From contig JBGPGE010000002.1 of the NCBI GenBank assembly GCA_041483675.1, positions 1-64,000 on the forward strand: a stretch of 64,000 bases of DNA. Reading direction: 5' to 3'. This stretch comes from 2-12-FULL-60-19 sp041483675 (GTDB taxonomy: Bacteria; Desulfobacterota; Binatia; UBA9968). The position numbers were made by a program, and so were the translations under genes. Each line of letters starts with the position of its first letter. Position 1 is the first letter of the stretch. Below, in pieces: positions 22,475 to 31,420 of this stretch. A model generated the notes under the pieces. The model saw only the letters and a program-made list of their open reading frames with translations. It searched no databases and was not told where the DNA came from.

Positions 22475-24160
22475 TTAGCCTGACTGAGGGAATTTATAGA
22501 TGTAGATGGAATAGCCGACTCGATCGCTGGGCTTGAAGCGCGACAACCAATCACGCTTTGAGTCGGGAAACTTGCGCAACGCTGTGAGCAATTTGATGTT
22601 CGTGAGATTATTGATGCTGATTGCGTAGATTCCCGGCGGCGGCATGTCGCTCGCGGCCGCTTCGGCCGTCCAAGGCTTGAAGCGAACGCCGTATTGCTCG
22701 CCGTAATAAGCGGGCGGCGTCGGGCCCCAGAACGAGAGAACCGCCTCATCGATCCCGTTTTTGGACAGATATTGAGCCAGCCTTTTGAGATCCTGGCCCC
22801 AGTCGATGTTGGAGTCGTCGAGATAATCGGCGCCATTTTCCGGACCGCCGACCGATTCATTAAAATACGAAATGTAATGGGGAGAGACGCGCAGAACAGA
22901 AATGACCAGCCAGACGGCCAGCGCCGCCCCCAACGTTTTTCCTCTCCAGCTCGAACTGAAAGTAAACCACGAGCGGCCCGCAAAGACCAACAAGAAGGCG
23001 GTCGCCGGAATCATATACCTGACTCCTAGATTGCGCGCGAAGACACAGGTAGCTAGCGTCATGACGGCTGCCGGCAAAAGCACGAAGAGGGAATCGCCCG
23101 GAAGCGACCGTCTCTCCTTTAGCGCGGCCAGGCCGGCAGTCAATATAACGATGAGCGTGGGCAAAGGAGTTTTAAGCAACACCGCGTACAGCGGATACCA
23201 CCACACCCCCCCGGCGATGAATCGTCCAAGGAGATAGGGAGGTCGGTCACGGAGGCCTTGAGTGAAGACGAGCGACTGAATTCCTTGGAAATAAAGCGTC
23301 AGGTCCGACGAAAACAAATAACAGGCCTGCACCGTCGCGCCGAACACAACCATGGCGGCGATCGCCGCAAGCGTGCGGGCCAGCCCCCCGTGCCGCATGA
23401 TTGAGGAACCGGTCTTCGCTGGGTTTTCAGGCGCCGGCCACCGCCAAAAAAGCAGCAAGAAGAACACCGGAACGAGAAAGAGGGCGGAAAATTTCGCGGC
23501 TAGGCCCAGTCCCAGAGAGAGCGAGGCGAAAAAAAAATGGCGGAGCTTTCCCTCCCGACTGAACCGCCACAGGTAGAACATCGCCATGATGCTGAAACAG
23601 GCCAGGGCCACGTCGGTCGTGACATAGTGGCCGTGGGCGATCATGGTAGGCTCCAAGGCGAAAAGAAACAATGAGAGAAGACCGGCGCCGTGACTGCCGT
23701 GCAGCATCCGCGACCACTGGAAAATAAAGAGCCCGAGCACAAGGGACAACCCGACCACCGGCAAACGGCCCAGGAAAATGAGGCGGTCCGCGTCCTGGGT
23801 AAATAGGAACTCGGAGCCGAATTCGCCTTCATACTCGTTGAAGGCTTCGGATGGCTCCCGATACTTTTCAAGGTCCGGGAGCGTGGGAGGCATTTTGAGA
23901 TCCATCGTAAGGAGCGGGGCCGCGGCCAGCAATTTGACCAGCGGCGGATGCTCGGGGTTCAGGCGGAACTCCTGCTTCTTCCAGTAGGCGTAGCCTGCGG
24001 GGAGATGGAATCGTTCGTCGGAGGTCACCGAATCTCCCGCCATCTCCCAGACGGAGAGCCCGGCAAACAGCAACAGCAGAAGGGCGGCGCAAAAGTATGC
24101 CGGCCGGCGACGCGCCTTTTCCGCTGCCCGGTGTTGGCTCGTCGTAAGGTCGGCGTCCAT
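22475..24160 (-). CDS. Membrane GT-C glycosyltransferase (PMT/ArnT-like)
   Basis: This 561-residue multispanning protein is of the PMT/GT39-like type, which moves sugars from polyprenyl-phosphate carriers to acceptors outside the inner membrane. The first external loop has SVTSDERFHLPAGYAYWKKQ followed by EFRLNPEHPPLVKLLAA: the acidic pair DE and the HPPL motif are characteristic. About 11 hydrophobic helices follow, with a small C-terminal domain (DYLDDSNIDWGQDLKRLAQY, then WGPTPPAYYGEQYG). The start at 24160 (MDADLTTSQH) was chosen because the upstream 14 codons overlap the likely promoter region. It is the first of many GT-C proteins in the window and is divergent from the TMTC-like array. 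Confidence 0.87.
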   Translation of the reverse strand: MDADLTTSQHRAAEKARRRPAYFCAALLLLLFAGLSVWEMAGDSVTSDERFHLPAGYAYWKKQEFRLNPEHPPLVKLLAAAPLLTMDLKMPPTLPDLEKYREPSEAFNEYEGEFGSEFLFTQDADRLIFLGRLPVVGLSLVLGLFIFQWSRMLHGSHGAGLLSLFLFALEPTMIAHGHYVTTDVALACFSIMAMFYLWRFSREGKLRHFFFASLSLGLGLAAKFSALFLVPVFFLLLFWRWPAPENPAKTGSSIMRHGGLARTLAAIAAMVVFGATVQACYLFSSDLTLYFQGIQSLVFTQGLRDRPPYLLGRFIAGGVWWYPLYAVLLKTPLPTLIVILTAGLAALKERRSLPGDSLFVLLPAAVMTLATCVFARNLGVRYMIPATAFLLVFAGRSWFTFSSSWRGKTLGAALAVWLVISVLRVSPHYISYFNESVGGPENGADYLDDSNIDWGQDLKRLAQYLSKNGIDEAVLSFWGPTPPAYYGEQYGVRFKPWTAEAAASDMPPPGIYAISINNLTNIKLLTALRKFPDSKRDWLSRFKPSDRVGYSIYIYKFPQSG

Positions 24161-24324
24161 AGCTCGGCCATAGAAACTAGCTTCCAACGGCTGCCAAGTC
24201 AACCTCGGGAGCGCGGGAAGCGGGGCGGCTATCGCGGCGCAAAAATTAGGCTTTTGCCGGGAGCTATGGTATTGTTATGCCTCCGCCCCGATGATCGTTG
24301 CAACAAATGTAAGAGGAGCGAACG

Positions 24325-26103
24325 TTGGCGGCTGAGACCGCATCCGAGTCTGTCCAAAGCGGCCCGGCTACCGGCGCAATGAGGCCATCGCTCAGCCGTT
24401 GGTTATTGCCCGCGATCATCTTCTTGCTTACCGCGGCCGCCTTTCTTCCAACGCTGCAAAACGGGTTTGTGGATTGGGACGACGGCGCAGCGCTGGTTGA
24501 AAATCCACATTACCGGGGGCTGGGTTGGGAGCAGCTTCGCTGGATGTTCACCAGCTTCCAGTTGGGTCACTATCAGCCCCTGACCTGGGTGAGCTTCGGC
24601 TTGGACTATCTTCTTTGGGGAATGGACCCTTTCGGCTATCATCTGACCAATCTTCTGCTGCACGCCGTCAACGCTCTGCTTTTTTACTTTCTGAGCCTGC
24701 GGTTGTTGTCTCTGGCCGCCTCCGGTCCGGTTGCGTCGGGCGACGTTGCCCGGCGAGTGGCCGCCGGCTTTGCCGCTCTCCTGTTCGCCGTTCATCCTTT
24801 GCGGGTTGAGTCGGTGGCCTGGGCGACTGAGAGGCGCGACGTGCTCTCCGGCCTTTTCTGGCTCTTGACCCTGTTGGCTTATCTGAAGGCCGCCACGGGC
24901 GAAAGGAAAGGCAAGTGGCTGGCCGCCGCTTTGGTCGCCTATGTCTTCTCCCTTTTATCCAAGGCGGTCGGCATAACCCTGCCCTTCGTTCTGTTGGCGC
25001 TCGACGTGTATCCGCTGCGCCGGTTGGGCGGAGGAGCCGGAAGCTGGTTTGGCCGCGACGCTCGTAGCGTGTGGCGGGAGAAGATACTTTTTCTGCTGCC
25101 GGCCATAGGAACGGCGGCGGCCGCCCTGATCGCACAGCATGACGCCGGCGCGCTTAAATCGCTCGAGGCGCACGGCATAGGCCCCCGTCTGGCCCAGATC
25201 TTTTTCGGCGCGGTTTTTTACGCGTGGAAAACGGCGATCCCGGCAGGCTTGTCTCCGTTGTATGAGCTGCCGACTCGCTTTACGCCGTGCGACTGGCCCT
25301 TTGCCATGAGCGCAGCGGCGGTCGTGGTTATCAGCGGCGCGCTGTTTGCCGCCAGGCGCCGGTGGCCGGCCGCTCTCACCGCATGGGTGTGCTATCTCAT
25401 CATCCTGGCGCCGGTGCTTGGGATCGCCCAGAGCGGCGACCAGCTCGTCGCCGATCGTTACACTTACCTCTCATGCCTGGGTTGGGCGCTCTTGGGAGGG
25501 GCGGGGCTGCTTTATTGTTGGCATGCGCGGGTTCGCAAGCAGATGGGCCGGCTGACATTCCTGGCTTGCCTGGGGCTGGCGGGAGCGGTGGTAATTGTCC
25601 TCGGCGCCTTGACCTGGAAACAGGTAAAGGTGTGGCGCGATTCCGAGAGCCTATGGGCGCAAGCGGTCGCGGTCGATCCGCAAGCGCCTTACGCCCGTAT
25701 GAAACTTGCGGTAGCGCAGGGGAGGCAAGGGAAGACACAAGAAGCGCTGGAACAGTACCGGCTGGGCTTGCAAATGAAGCGCAGCGCTGCGCGGCCCGAC
25801 ACGACTTTCGAGAGCGTTCCGGCAGACCAGGGGGAGTTGCGGCAAACTATTCAAGAGCTCCGTCGCGCCATCGAACTTTTTCCGCTCGATGCAGACGCTC
25901 ATTTTAGTCTCGGAAAAGTTTTGACCAAAACCGGCCACTATGAAGAGGCGATAGAACATTTCCGCCAGGCGCTGCGGGTGCGGCCGGGGCTTGCCGATGC
26001 TCATGCGGGCTTGAGCGAGGCGCTGGAACAGGACGCGCTCCGGCATCGCGAGGAAGCATCGCGCATCAGGAACGCCCGTAGCGAAACTCAACCGCAACCC
26101 TGA
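24325..26103 (+). CDS. TMTC-like membrane protein with short TPR tail (array member 1)
   Basis: This 592-residue protein has an N-terminal GT-C-like membrane domain of about 10 helices and a C-terminal TPR region. The first external loop contains QNGFVDWDDGAALVENPHYR, with the acidic WDD pair at the expected catalytic position. FGYHLTNLLLHAVNALLFYF and FAVHPLRVESVAWATERRDV match motifs of animal TMTC proteins (GT105 O-mannosyltransferases). Only two to three TPR units remain (DADAHFSLGKVLTKTGHYEE is clear). The TTG at 24325 follows AGAGGAG and is used here; an ATG at 24379 is the alternative. The array members are closely spaced and co-directional. Acceptor and sugar are unknown. Confidence 0.82.
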   Translation: MAAETASESVQSGPATGAMRPSLSRWLLPAIIFLLTAAAFLPTLQNGFVDWDDGAALVENPHYRGLGWEQLRWMFTSFQLGHYQPLTWVSFGLDYLLWGMDPFGYHLTNLLLHAVNALLFYFLSLRLLSLAASGPVASGDVARRVAAGFAALLFAVHPLRVESVAWATERRDVLSGLFWLLTLLAYLKAATGERKGKWLAAALVAYVFSLLSKAVGITLPFVLLALDVYPLRRLGGGAGSWFGRDARSVWREKILFLLPAIGTAAAALIAQHDAGALKSLEAHGIGPRLAQIFFGAVFYAWKTAIPAGLSPLYELPTRFTPCDWPFAMSAAAVVVISGALFAARRRWPAALTAWVCYLIILAPVLGIAQSGDQLVADRYTYLSCLGWALLGGAGLLYCWHARVRKQMGRLTFLACLGLAGAVVIVLGALTWKQVKVWRDSESLWAQAVAVDPQAPYARMKLAVAQGRQGKTQEALEQYRLGLQMKRSAARPDTTFESVPADQGELRQTIQELRRAIELFPLDADAHFSLGKVLTKTGHYEEAIEHFRQALRVRPGLADAHAGLSEALEQDALRHREEASRIRNARSETQPQP

Positions 26104-26185
26104 TCGACCGGCGCTCCGAGCCTTATCCTTGCAGACTGGAAAAACACAAGAGGCTACGCCGCCTGCCGCGAGCGCGGCAACGCCG

Positions 26186-28051
26186 ATGACGGAATCGAGC
26201 CGCTGGATCGTGCCCGTTGCGCTCGTCCTGGCGACCGTTGTCGCCTTTCTGCCGGTTTTGCAGAATGGGTTCGTCAACCTGGATGACGACCGGAACCTGC
26301 TTGAAAATGTTCGCTATCGCGGGCTCGGCTGGGGCCAGCTTCGATGGATGTTCACGACCTTCCACATGGGCCATTATCAGCCTCTGAGCTGGATGACCTT
26401 AGGGCTGGACTATCTTCTCTGGGGAATGAACCCGTTCGGTTATCACCTGACGAATCTTTTCCTCCACGCCGTCAACGGCCTGCTTTTCTATTTTGTCCTG
26501 CTGCGATTGCTTGCTCTCTCGATCTCGGCCCGGCCAAAAGAAGAATTGCCGTCGCGGCTCGCGGCCGGTTTTGGAGCGCTTTTGTTTGCGATTCATCCGC
26601 TGCGCGTGGAGTCGGTAGCCTGGGTGACGGAGCGGCGCGATGTCTTGTCCGGCAGCTTCTTCCTTTTAGCGATTCTATGTTATCTCAACGCGGTTGCGGT
26701 CGGGAAGGCGCGATATGCCAGGTGGATGGCCCTTGCAATCGGGGCTTACGCGCTCTCGTTGCTCTCTAAAGCAAGTGGCGTGACGCTCCCCCTGGTGCTA
26801 TGGATATTGGATATATACCCATTGCGGCGGTTGGGCAGTGGGAAGTGGTTTGGAAAAAATGTCCGCGGCGTGTGGTGGGAGAAGGCGCCGTTTTTCGGGT
26901 TGGCCGCGCTCTTCGCCGTGGTTGCGATGCTGGCGCAATCCCACACGGGAGCGATGGCGTCCGTGACGCAGTATGGCGTTGTTGCGCGGCTTGCGCAGGC
27001 TTCCTTCGGTTTGGTCTTTTATCTATGGAAGACGATCATGCCGGTAGGGCTGTCGCCGCTCTATGAGCTGCCCGCGCGTTTCACGCCCTGGGAGTGGCGC
27101 TTTCTCATAGCGGGGCCGGCGGTGCTGTTGCTGAGCGGCGTGTTGTTTCTCGCCCGGCGGAGGTGGCCGGCGGGGCTGGCGGCTTGGGGTTACTATGTCG
27201 CGGTCGTGGCGCCGGTCTCCGGAATCGCTCAAAGCGGTTGGCAGCTCGCCGCCGACCGTTACAGTTATCTCTCGTGTCTCGGCTGGCCCGCGCTCGTGGC
27301 GGGCGGCTTGCTATATTTCAGGCCTGGGTGGCTCAACAAGATGACCGGCGGCTATGTTTTTCTCCCGGTCGTCGGCATGGCCGGCCTGGTCGTGGCGGGC
27401 TTAGGGGCCTTGACGTGGAGGCAGACGCAGGTTTGGCATGACTCGGAGAGGCTGTGGAGACACGCCCTTGCCGCTACCCAACCGTCCAGTTTCGCGCACA
27501 ACAATCTCGGCAATCTTTCATATACGCGCGGCGCCCTGGACGAGGCCCGGGCGCATTATCGCGAGGCGCTCAGGATCAGGCCCGACAACGCGGAAGCGCG
27601 CTACAATCTCGGCGTTGCCGCGGCAAAAGGCGGCGCGTTGGATGAGGCGGCGGCGCATTATCGCGAGGCGCTCAAGATCAGACCCGAGTACGCCGAGGCG
27701 TACAACAATCTCGGCAACATTTCGCAGGCGCGCGGCGATTTCGCTGAGGCGATCGCGCACTATCGTGAATCCCTGCGGCTCAAACCTGAAAATGCCGAGG
27801 CGCACAACAATCTCGGCTATCTGCTATTCACGCGCGGGGAGCCGGAGGAGGCGACGCGACACTATCGCGCGGCATTGGCGATCGACCCCCGCCTTGCGGC
27901 GACTCATGTCAATCTCGCCGACGCGCTGGCCCGGCGCGGCGAAGTCCAAGAAGCGATACTCCACTACCGGCAGGCGTTGCAGATCGATCCGAACTTTGCC
28001 GAGGCCAGGCAGTTGCTGGACCGGGCTCTAAGCCGGCAAGGCGGGCGCTAG
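26186..28051 (+). CDS. TMTC-like membrane protein with five TPRs (array member 2)
   Basis: This 621-residue paralogue of the preceding gene has the same loop (LQNGFVNLDDDRNLLENVRY; here LDD instead of WDD), the same FGYHLTNLFLHAVNGLLFYF helix, IHPLRVESVAWVTERRDVLS loop and LSPLYELPARFTPWEWRF segment. The tail holds about five TPRs beginning FAHNNLGNLSYTRGALDEAR. The tail would lie on one side of the membrane as a protein-binding platform, as in TMTCs. The ATG at 26186 (MTESSRW) is preferred; an in-frame TTG at 26129 would add 19 residues. It is 82 bases after member 1 and 12 before member 3, so probably one operon. Confidence 0.83.
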   Translation: MTESSRWIVPVALVLATVVAFLPVLQNGFVNLDDDRNLLENVRYRGLGWGQLRWMFTTFHMGHYQPLSWMTLGLDYLLWGMNPFGYHLTNLFLHAVNGLLFYFVLLRLLALSISARPKEELPSRLAAGFGALLFAIHPLRVESVAWVTERRDVLSGSFFLLAILCYLNAVAVGKARYARWMALAIGAYALSLLSKASGVTLPLVLWILDIYPLRRLGSGKWFGKNVRGVWWEKAPFFGLAALFAVVAMLAQSHTGAMASVTQYGVVARLAQASFGLVFYLWKTIMPVGLSPLYELPARFTPWEWRFLIAGPAVLLLSGVLFLARRRWPAGLAAWGYYVAVVAPVSGIAQSGWQLAADRYSYLSCLGWPALVAGGLLYFRPGWLNKMTGGYVFLPVVGMAGLVVAGLGALTWRQTQVWHDSERLWRHALAATQPSSFAHNNLGNLSYTRGALDEARAHYREALRIRPDNAEARYNLGVAAAKGGALDEAAAHYREALKIRPEYAEAYNNLGNISQARGDFAEAIAHYRESLRLKPENAEAHNNLGYLLFTRGEPEEATRHYRAALAIDPRLAATHVNLADALARRGEVQEAILHYRQALQIDPNFAEARQLLDRALSRQGGR

Positions 28052-28063
28052 AGCGAGCGTTTC

Positions 28064-31000
28064 ATGAGATTGCCGTTTAACAGGCTCTTGGCCGCACGAA
28101 GCGCCGCGATCGAAAAAGTCGCCGCGCTTCTCCCGCCGGCTATTTTTCTCGTCACCTTCGCCGTTTTTTTCGCTGCGTTGCAGAACGAATTCGTGGAATA
28201 CGACGAGGATACCCTTTTCCTCAACAATCCATACTACCGCGGCCTGGGCTGGGAACAGCTTCGCTGGATGTTCACCACGTTTCTTATGGGGCACTACCAG
28301 CCCCTGACCTGGGTAACGTTGGGCCTGGACTATGTTCGATGGGGAATGGACCCGTTCGGGTATCATCTGACCAATCTCATCCTGCACGCTCTCAACGCCG
28401 TGGTTTTCTACTTTGTGGCGCTGCGGTTGCTGTCTCTATCGTCCCCGGCGCAAACTCAAGACTTTGGATTGCGCGCGGGGGCGGGGATTGCGGCGCTGTT
28501 ATTTTCGCTTCATCCGCTGCGCGTCGAGTCGGTGGCGTGGGTGGTGGAGCGCCGCGACGTTTTGTCGGGACTGTTTTTTCTGTTGACGGTGCTTTGGTAC
28601 CTCAAGGCGGCGACGGCCGGGACCAGCGGGAACTACCGGAGGTGGCTGGTTTTGACGCTCGTGGCATACGTGGCGTCGCTGCTTTCCAAGGCGGTCGGGA
28701 TGACGCTTCCGGCGGTGTTGTTGGTGTTGGATGTCTATCCGCTCGGGCGCCTGGGCGGAGGTCCCGGGAGATGGTTCGGGCCGGATGGCCGCAAGGTGTG
28801 GCGGGAGAAAATACCGTTTGCGCTGTTGGCGTCGGCTGCCGCTTGGATTGCTTTCTGGGCGCAAGTTGAGACCGGGGCGATACAGAGCTTGGCTAATTAC
28901 GGGCCGGCGGCTCGACTCATTCAGGGCACGTACGGTCTGGTCTTCTATCTAAAGAAGACGATCCTGCCGGTCGGCTTGTCTCCTCTCTACGAGTTGGCCG
29001 GAAGTTTCTCTCATTGGGACTGGCCTTATCTACCGGGCGTCTTTTTAATTGCCGTCACCGGCGCGCTATTTTTTCTCCGGCGGCGGTGGCCTGCCGGACT
29101 GGCGGTATGGATCTATTACGCGGCGATGATCGCTCCGGTTTCGGGCCTAGCCCAAGCCGGTCCGCAACTGGTAGCGGACCGGTACAGTTATCTTTCGTGT
29201 CTTGGATGGGCGCTGCTGGCCGGGGGCGGGTTAATTTATGTCTGGCGTCGCCTGGCGACGAACCGCGCGGCGCTGTCCGCCGCAGGAGTCGTTGTGGTTG
29301 CCGTTATCGCGGGACTGAGTTATTTAACCCGCCAGCAGGTTCAATTCTGGCATGACACGGAAACACTGTGGAGACACGTGCTTGCCGTCGACCCGGAGTC
29401 GGGTGTCGCGCGCAACGATCTGGGCAATGTGCTCTTCAGGCGAGGCCGGTTCGAAGAGGCGATTGAGCAGTATAGTCAAGGCGCGCGGTTCGATCCGATG
29501 AACCCGACGGTCCGCTTCAACCTGGGCAACGCCCTCGACGAGCTCGGAAAAAGGGAAGAGGCTGTTACCCATTACCGCCAGGCGCTTCAGTTGAATTTTC
29601 GCTCCGCCGCGCTCCACTACAACCTGGCTTTCGATTTAGCCTCTCTCGGAAAGTACGACGAGGCGATGGAGCACTACCGTCAAGCCGTGGAGATCGATCC
29701 CGCCCACGCGAAGGCTCGTAACAATCTTGGCGTGATCCTGGCCAACCGGGGCAAGCCGGCGGAGGCTATTGAGCAGTATCAAAAGGCATTGCAGATCGAT
29801 CCCGGCCTTGGCTCCGCCCACGCCAATCTGGCCAACGTCTTAGCCGGTCAGCGGCGGCTGGAGGAGGCGATCGGCCACTATCGCCGGGCGCTTGAGGTTA
29901 ATTCCGCATCGGCGCCGGCGCATTACGGTCTGGCGAGGGCATTGGCCGCCAAGGGTCTTTTGCCTGAGGCGATCCAACACTATGAGGCTGCCGTTAAGAA
30001 CAATCCTGATTTTCCCGCGGCGTATTACGAGTTGGGGAACGCCTATTTTCAGCAGGGAGAGTTTGGGGAAGCGGTAGAACGCTACGAACGCGCCGTTCGA
30101 CGCAACCCTAAGTACGCCGAGGCGCACTTCAGCATGGGCAATGCTTTGATGGCCGTTGGAGACGTCGAGACCGCGATCGAGCAGTATATGCTGGCGATCA
30201 GGTATCGTCCCCGCTACCCGGACGCGTTCACCAATTTAGGCGCGGCGTTGGAGAAGTTTGGCGACGTGGAGGAGGCGATTTTGCATTATCGGCGCGCGAT
30301 CGAGCTGGATCCGCGCTCCGCGCGCGCTCATTACAATTTCGGGAATGCGCTGTTCATCAAAGGAGATGTGGCGGGAGCGGTCGAGCAGCATCGTCGGGCG
30401 GCGCAGATCGATCCGCGATATGCCGCGGCGCTTTCCAATCGGGGGCTTTCGTTGGCTGAGCAGGGCGACGTGCGGGGCGCGATAGAGCATTTTCGCCAGG
30501 CTCTGCAGGTCGATCCGAAAGATGCGGCGGCGCATTATCGTTTGGGGAGGTTTTTGGCCGGCCTGGGGCTGAAGGCGGAGGCCGCGCGACATTACCGGGA
30601 GGCGCTCACCATTCAGCCTGACTTTGTAAATCGGAGCGCTCCGAGTTTTGCGATGGCGCACTATACGATGGGCAATGAACTGTTGGAGGTTGGCGATACA
30701 GAGGGGGCGATCGATCAGTACCGGCGGGCGTTGAATCACGATTCCGGATATGCGGACTTATATGCGGACGCGCACTCTAATTTAGGGAGCGCGCTGGAGG
30801 CGCTGGGTCAGGTGGAGGAGGCGATTTTGCATTATCGGCGCGCGCTTGAGTTGAACCCCCGGCACGCCGCGGCGTACTACAACTGGGGCAACGCCTTGTT
30901 CAAGAAAGGAGATTCGGCGGGCGCGATAGAGCAGTATCGCCGGGCGGTGGAGCTGGACCCCGGCCATATAGCGGCGCGAACGAATCTGGGCGCCGCGCTG

Positions 31001-31342
31001 GACGCGAGAGGGGATAAAGAGGGAGCCGCGGCGCAATATCGCAAAGCGCTGGAGATCGACCCCCGGCATGCCGCGGCGCATTTCAACCTCGGCGTGTTGG
31101 TGGCGGGACAGGGCGGCGCGGCGGAGGCCATCGAACATTTTCGCCGGGCGGTAGAGATCAATCCCGGGGACGCGGACGCGCATTATCGGTTGGGCGAACT
31201 GTTACTCCGCGCGGGGCAGGCCGGTCAAGCCGTGGATCATTTTAACCAGGCGCTGCGGATCGATCCGGGATTCGCCGGGCCGATCGCCGCCCTGAAAACA
31301 CTGAGCATCGACAAAGAAAAGCCAGAGGGCGCCGCGCCCTAG
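28064..31342 (+). CDS. TMTC-like membrane protein with about eighteen TPRs (array member 3)
   Basis: This 1092-residue protein is the largest member. The membrane domain (residues 1-440) carries ALQNEFVEYDEDTLFLNNPY, where the acidic pair is DED rather than WDD, then FGYHLTNLILHALNAVVFYF and LHPLRVESVAWVVERRDVLS. The rest is a continuous array of about 18 TPRs of 34 residues, starting GVARNDLGNVLFRRGRFEEA. Two units (12 and 13) carry 6-residue extensions. Units 9-10 and 14-15 share a 33-base identical stretch (30266-30298 and 30812-30844), evidence of a recent internal duplication. The array length suggests a superhelical docking surface for a large substrate or complex. Confidence 0.85.
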   Translation: MRLPFNRLLAARSAAIEKVAALLPPAIFLVTFAVFFAALQNEFVEYDEDTLFLNNPYYRGLGWEQLRWMFTTFLMGHYQPLTWVTLGLDYVRWGMDPFGYHLTNLILHALNAVVFYFVALRLLSLSSPAQTQDFGLRAGAGIAALLFSLHPLRVESVAWVVERRDVLSGLFFLLTVLWYLKAATAGTSGNYRRWLVLTLVAYVASLLSKAVGMTLPAVLLVLDVYPLGRLGGGPGRWFGPDGRKVWREKIPFALLASAAAWIAFWAQVETGAIQSLANYGPAARLIQGTYGLVFYLKKTILPVGLSPLYELAGSFSHWDWPYLPGVFLIAVTGALFFLRRRWPAGLAVWIYYAAMIAPVSGLAQAGPQLVADRYSYLSCLGWALLAGGGLIYVWRRLATNRAALSAAGVVVVAVIAGLSYLTRQQVQFWHDTETLWRHVLAVDPESGVARNDLGNVLFRRGRFEEAIEQYSQGARFDPMNPTVRFNLGNALDELGKREEAVTHYRQALQLNFRSAALHYNLAFDLASLGKYDEAMEHYRQAVEIDPAHAKARNNLGVILANRGKPAEAIEQYQKALQIDPGLGSAHANLANVLAGQRRLEEAIGHYRRALEVNSASAPAHYGLARALAAKGLLPEAIQHYEAAVKNNPDFPAAYYELGNAYFQQGEFGEAVERYERAVRRNPKYAEAHFSMGNALMAVGDVETAIEQYMLAIRYRPRYPDAFTNLGAALEKFGDVEEAILHYRRAIELDPRSARAHYNFGNALFIKGDVAGAVEQHRRAAQIDPRYAAALSNRGLSLAEQGDVRGAIEHFRQALQVDPKDAAAHYRLGRFLAGLGLKAEAARHYREALTIQPDFVNRSAPSFAMAHYTMGNELLEVGDTEGAIDQYRRALNHDSGYADLYADAHSNLGSALEALGQVEEAILHYRRALELNPRHAAAYYNWGNALFKKGDSAGAIEQYRRAVELDPGHIAARTNLGAALDARGDKEGAAAQYRKALEIDPRHAAAHFNLGVLVAGQGGAAEAIEHFRRAVEINPGDADAHYRLGELLLRAGQAGQAVDHFNQALRIDPGFAGPIAALKTLSIDKEKPEGAAP

Positions 31343-31420
31343 CCGCGCGGCGCTTATCGCATCGGGGACCGGAGACGGCTTTCATTCCGGCGATCTTCAG
31401 AGCGGGCGATTCGGAATCTT

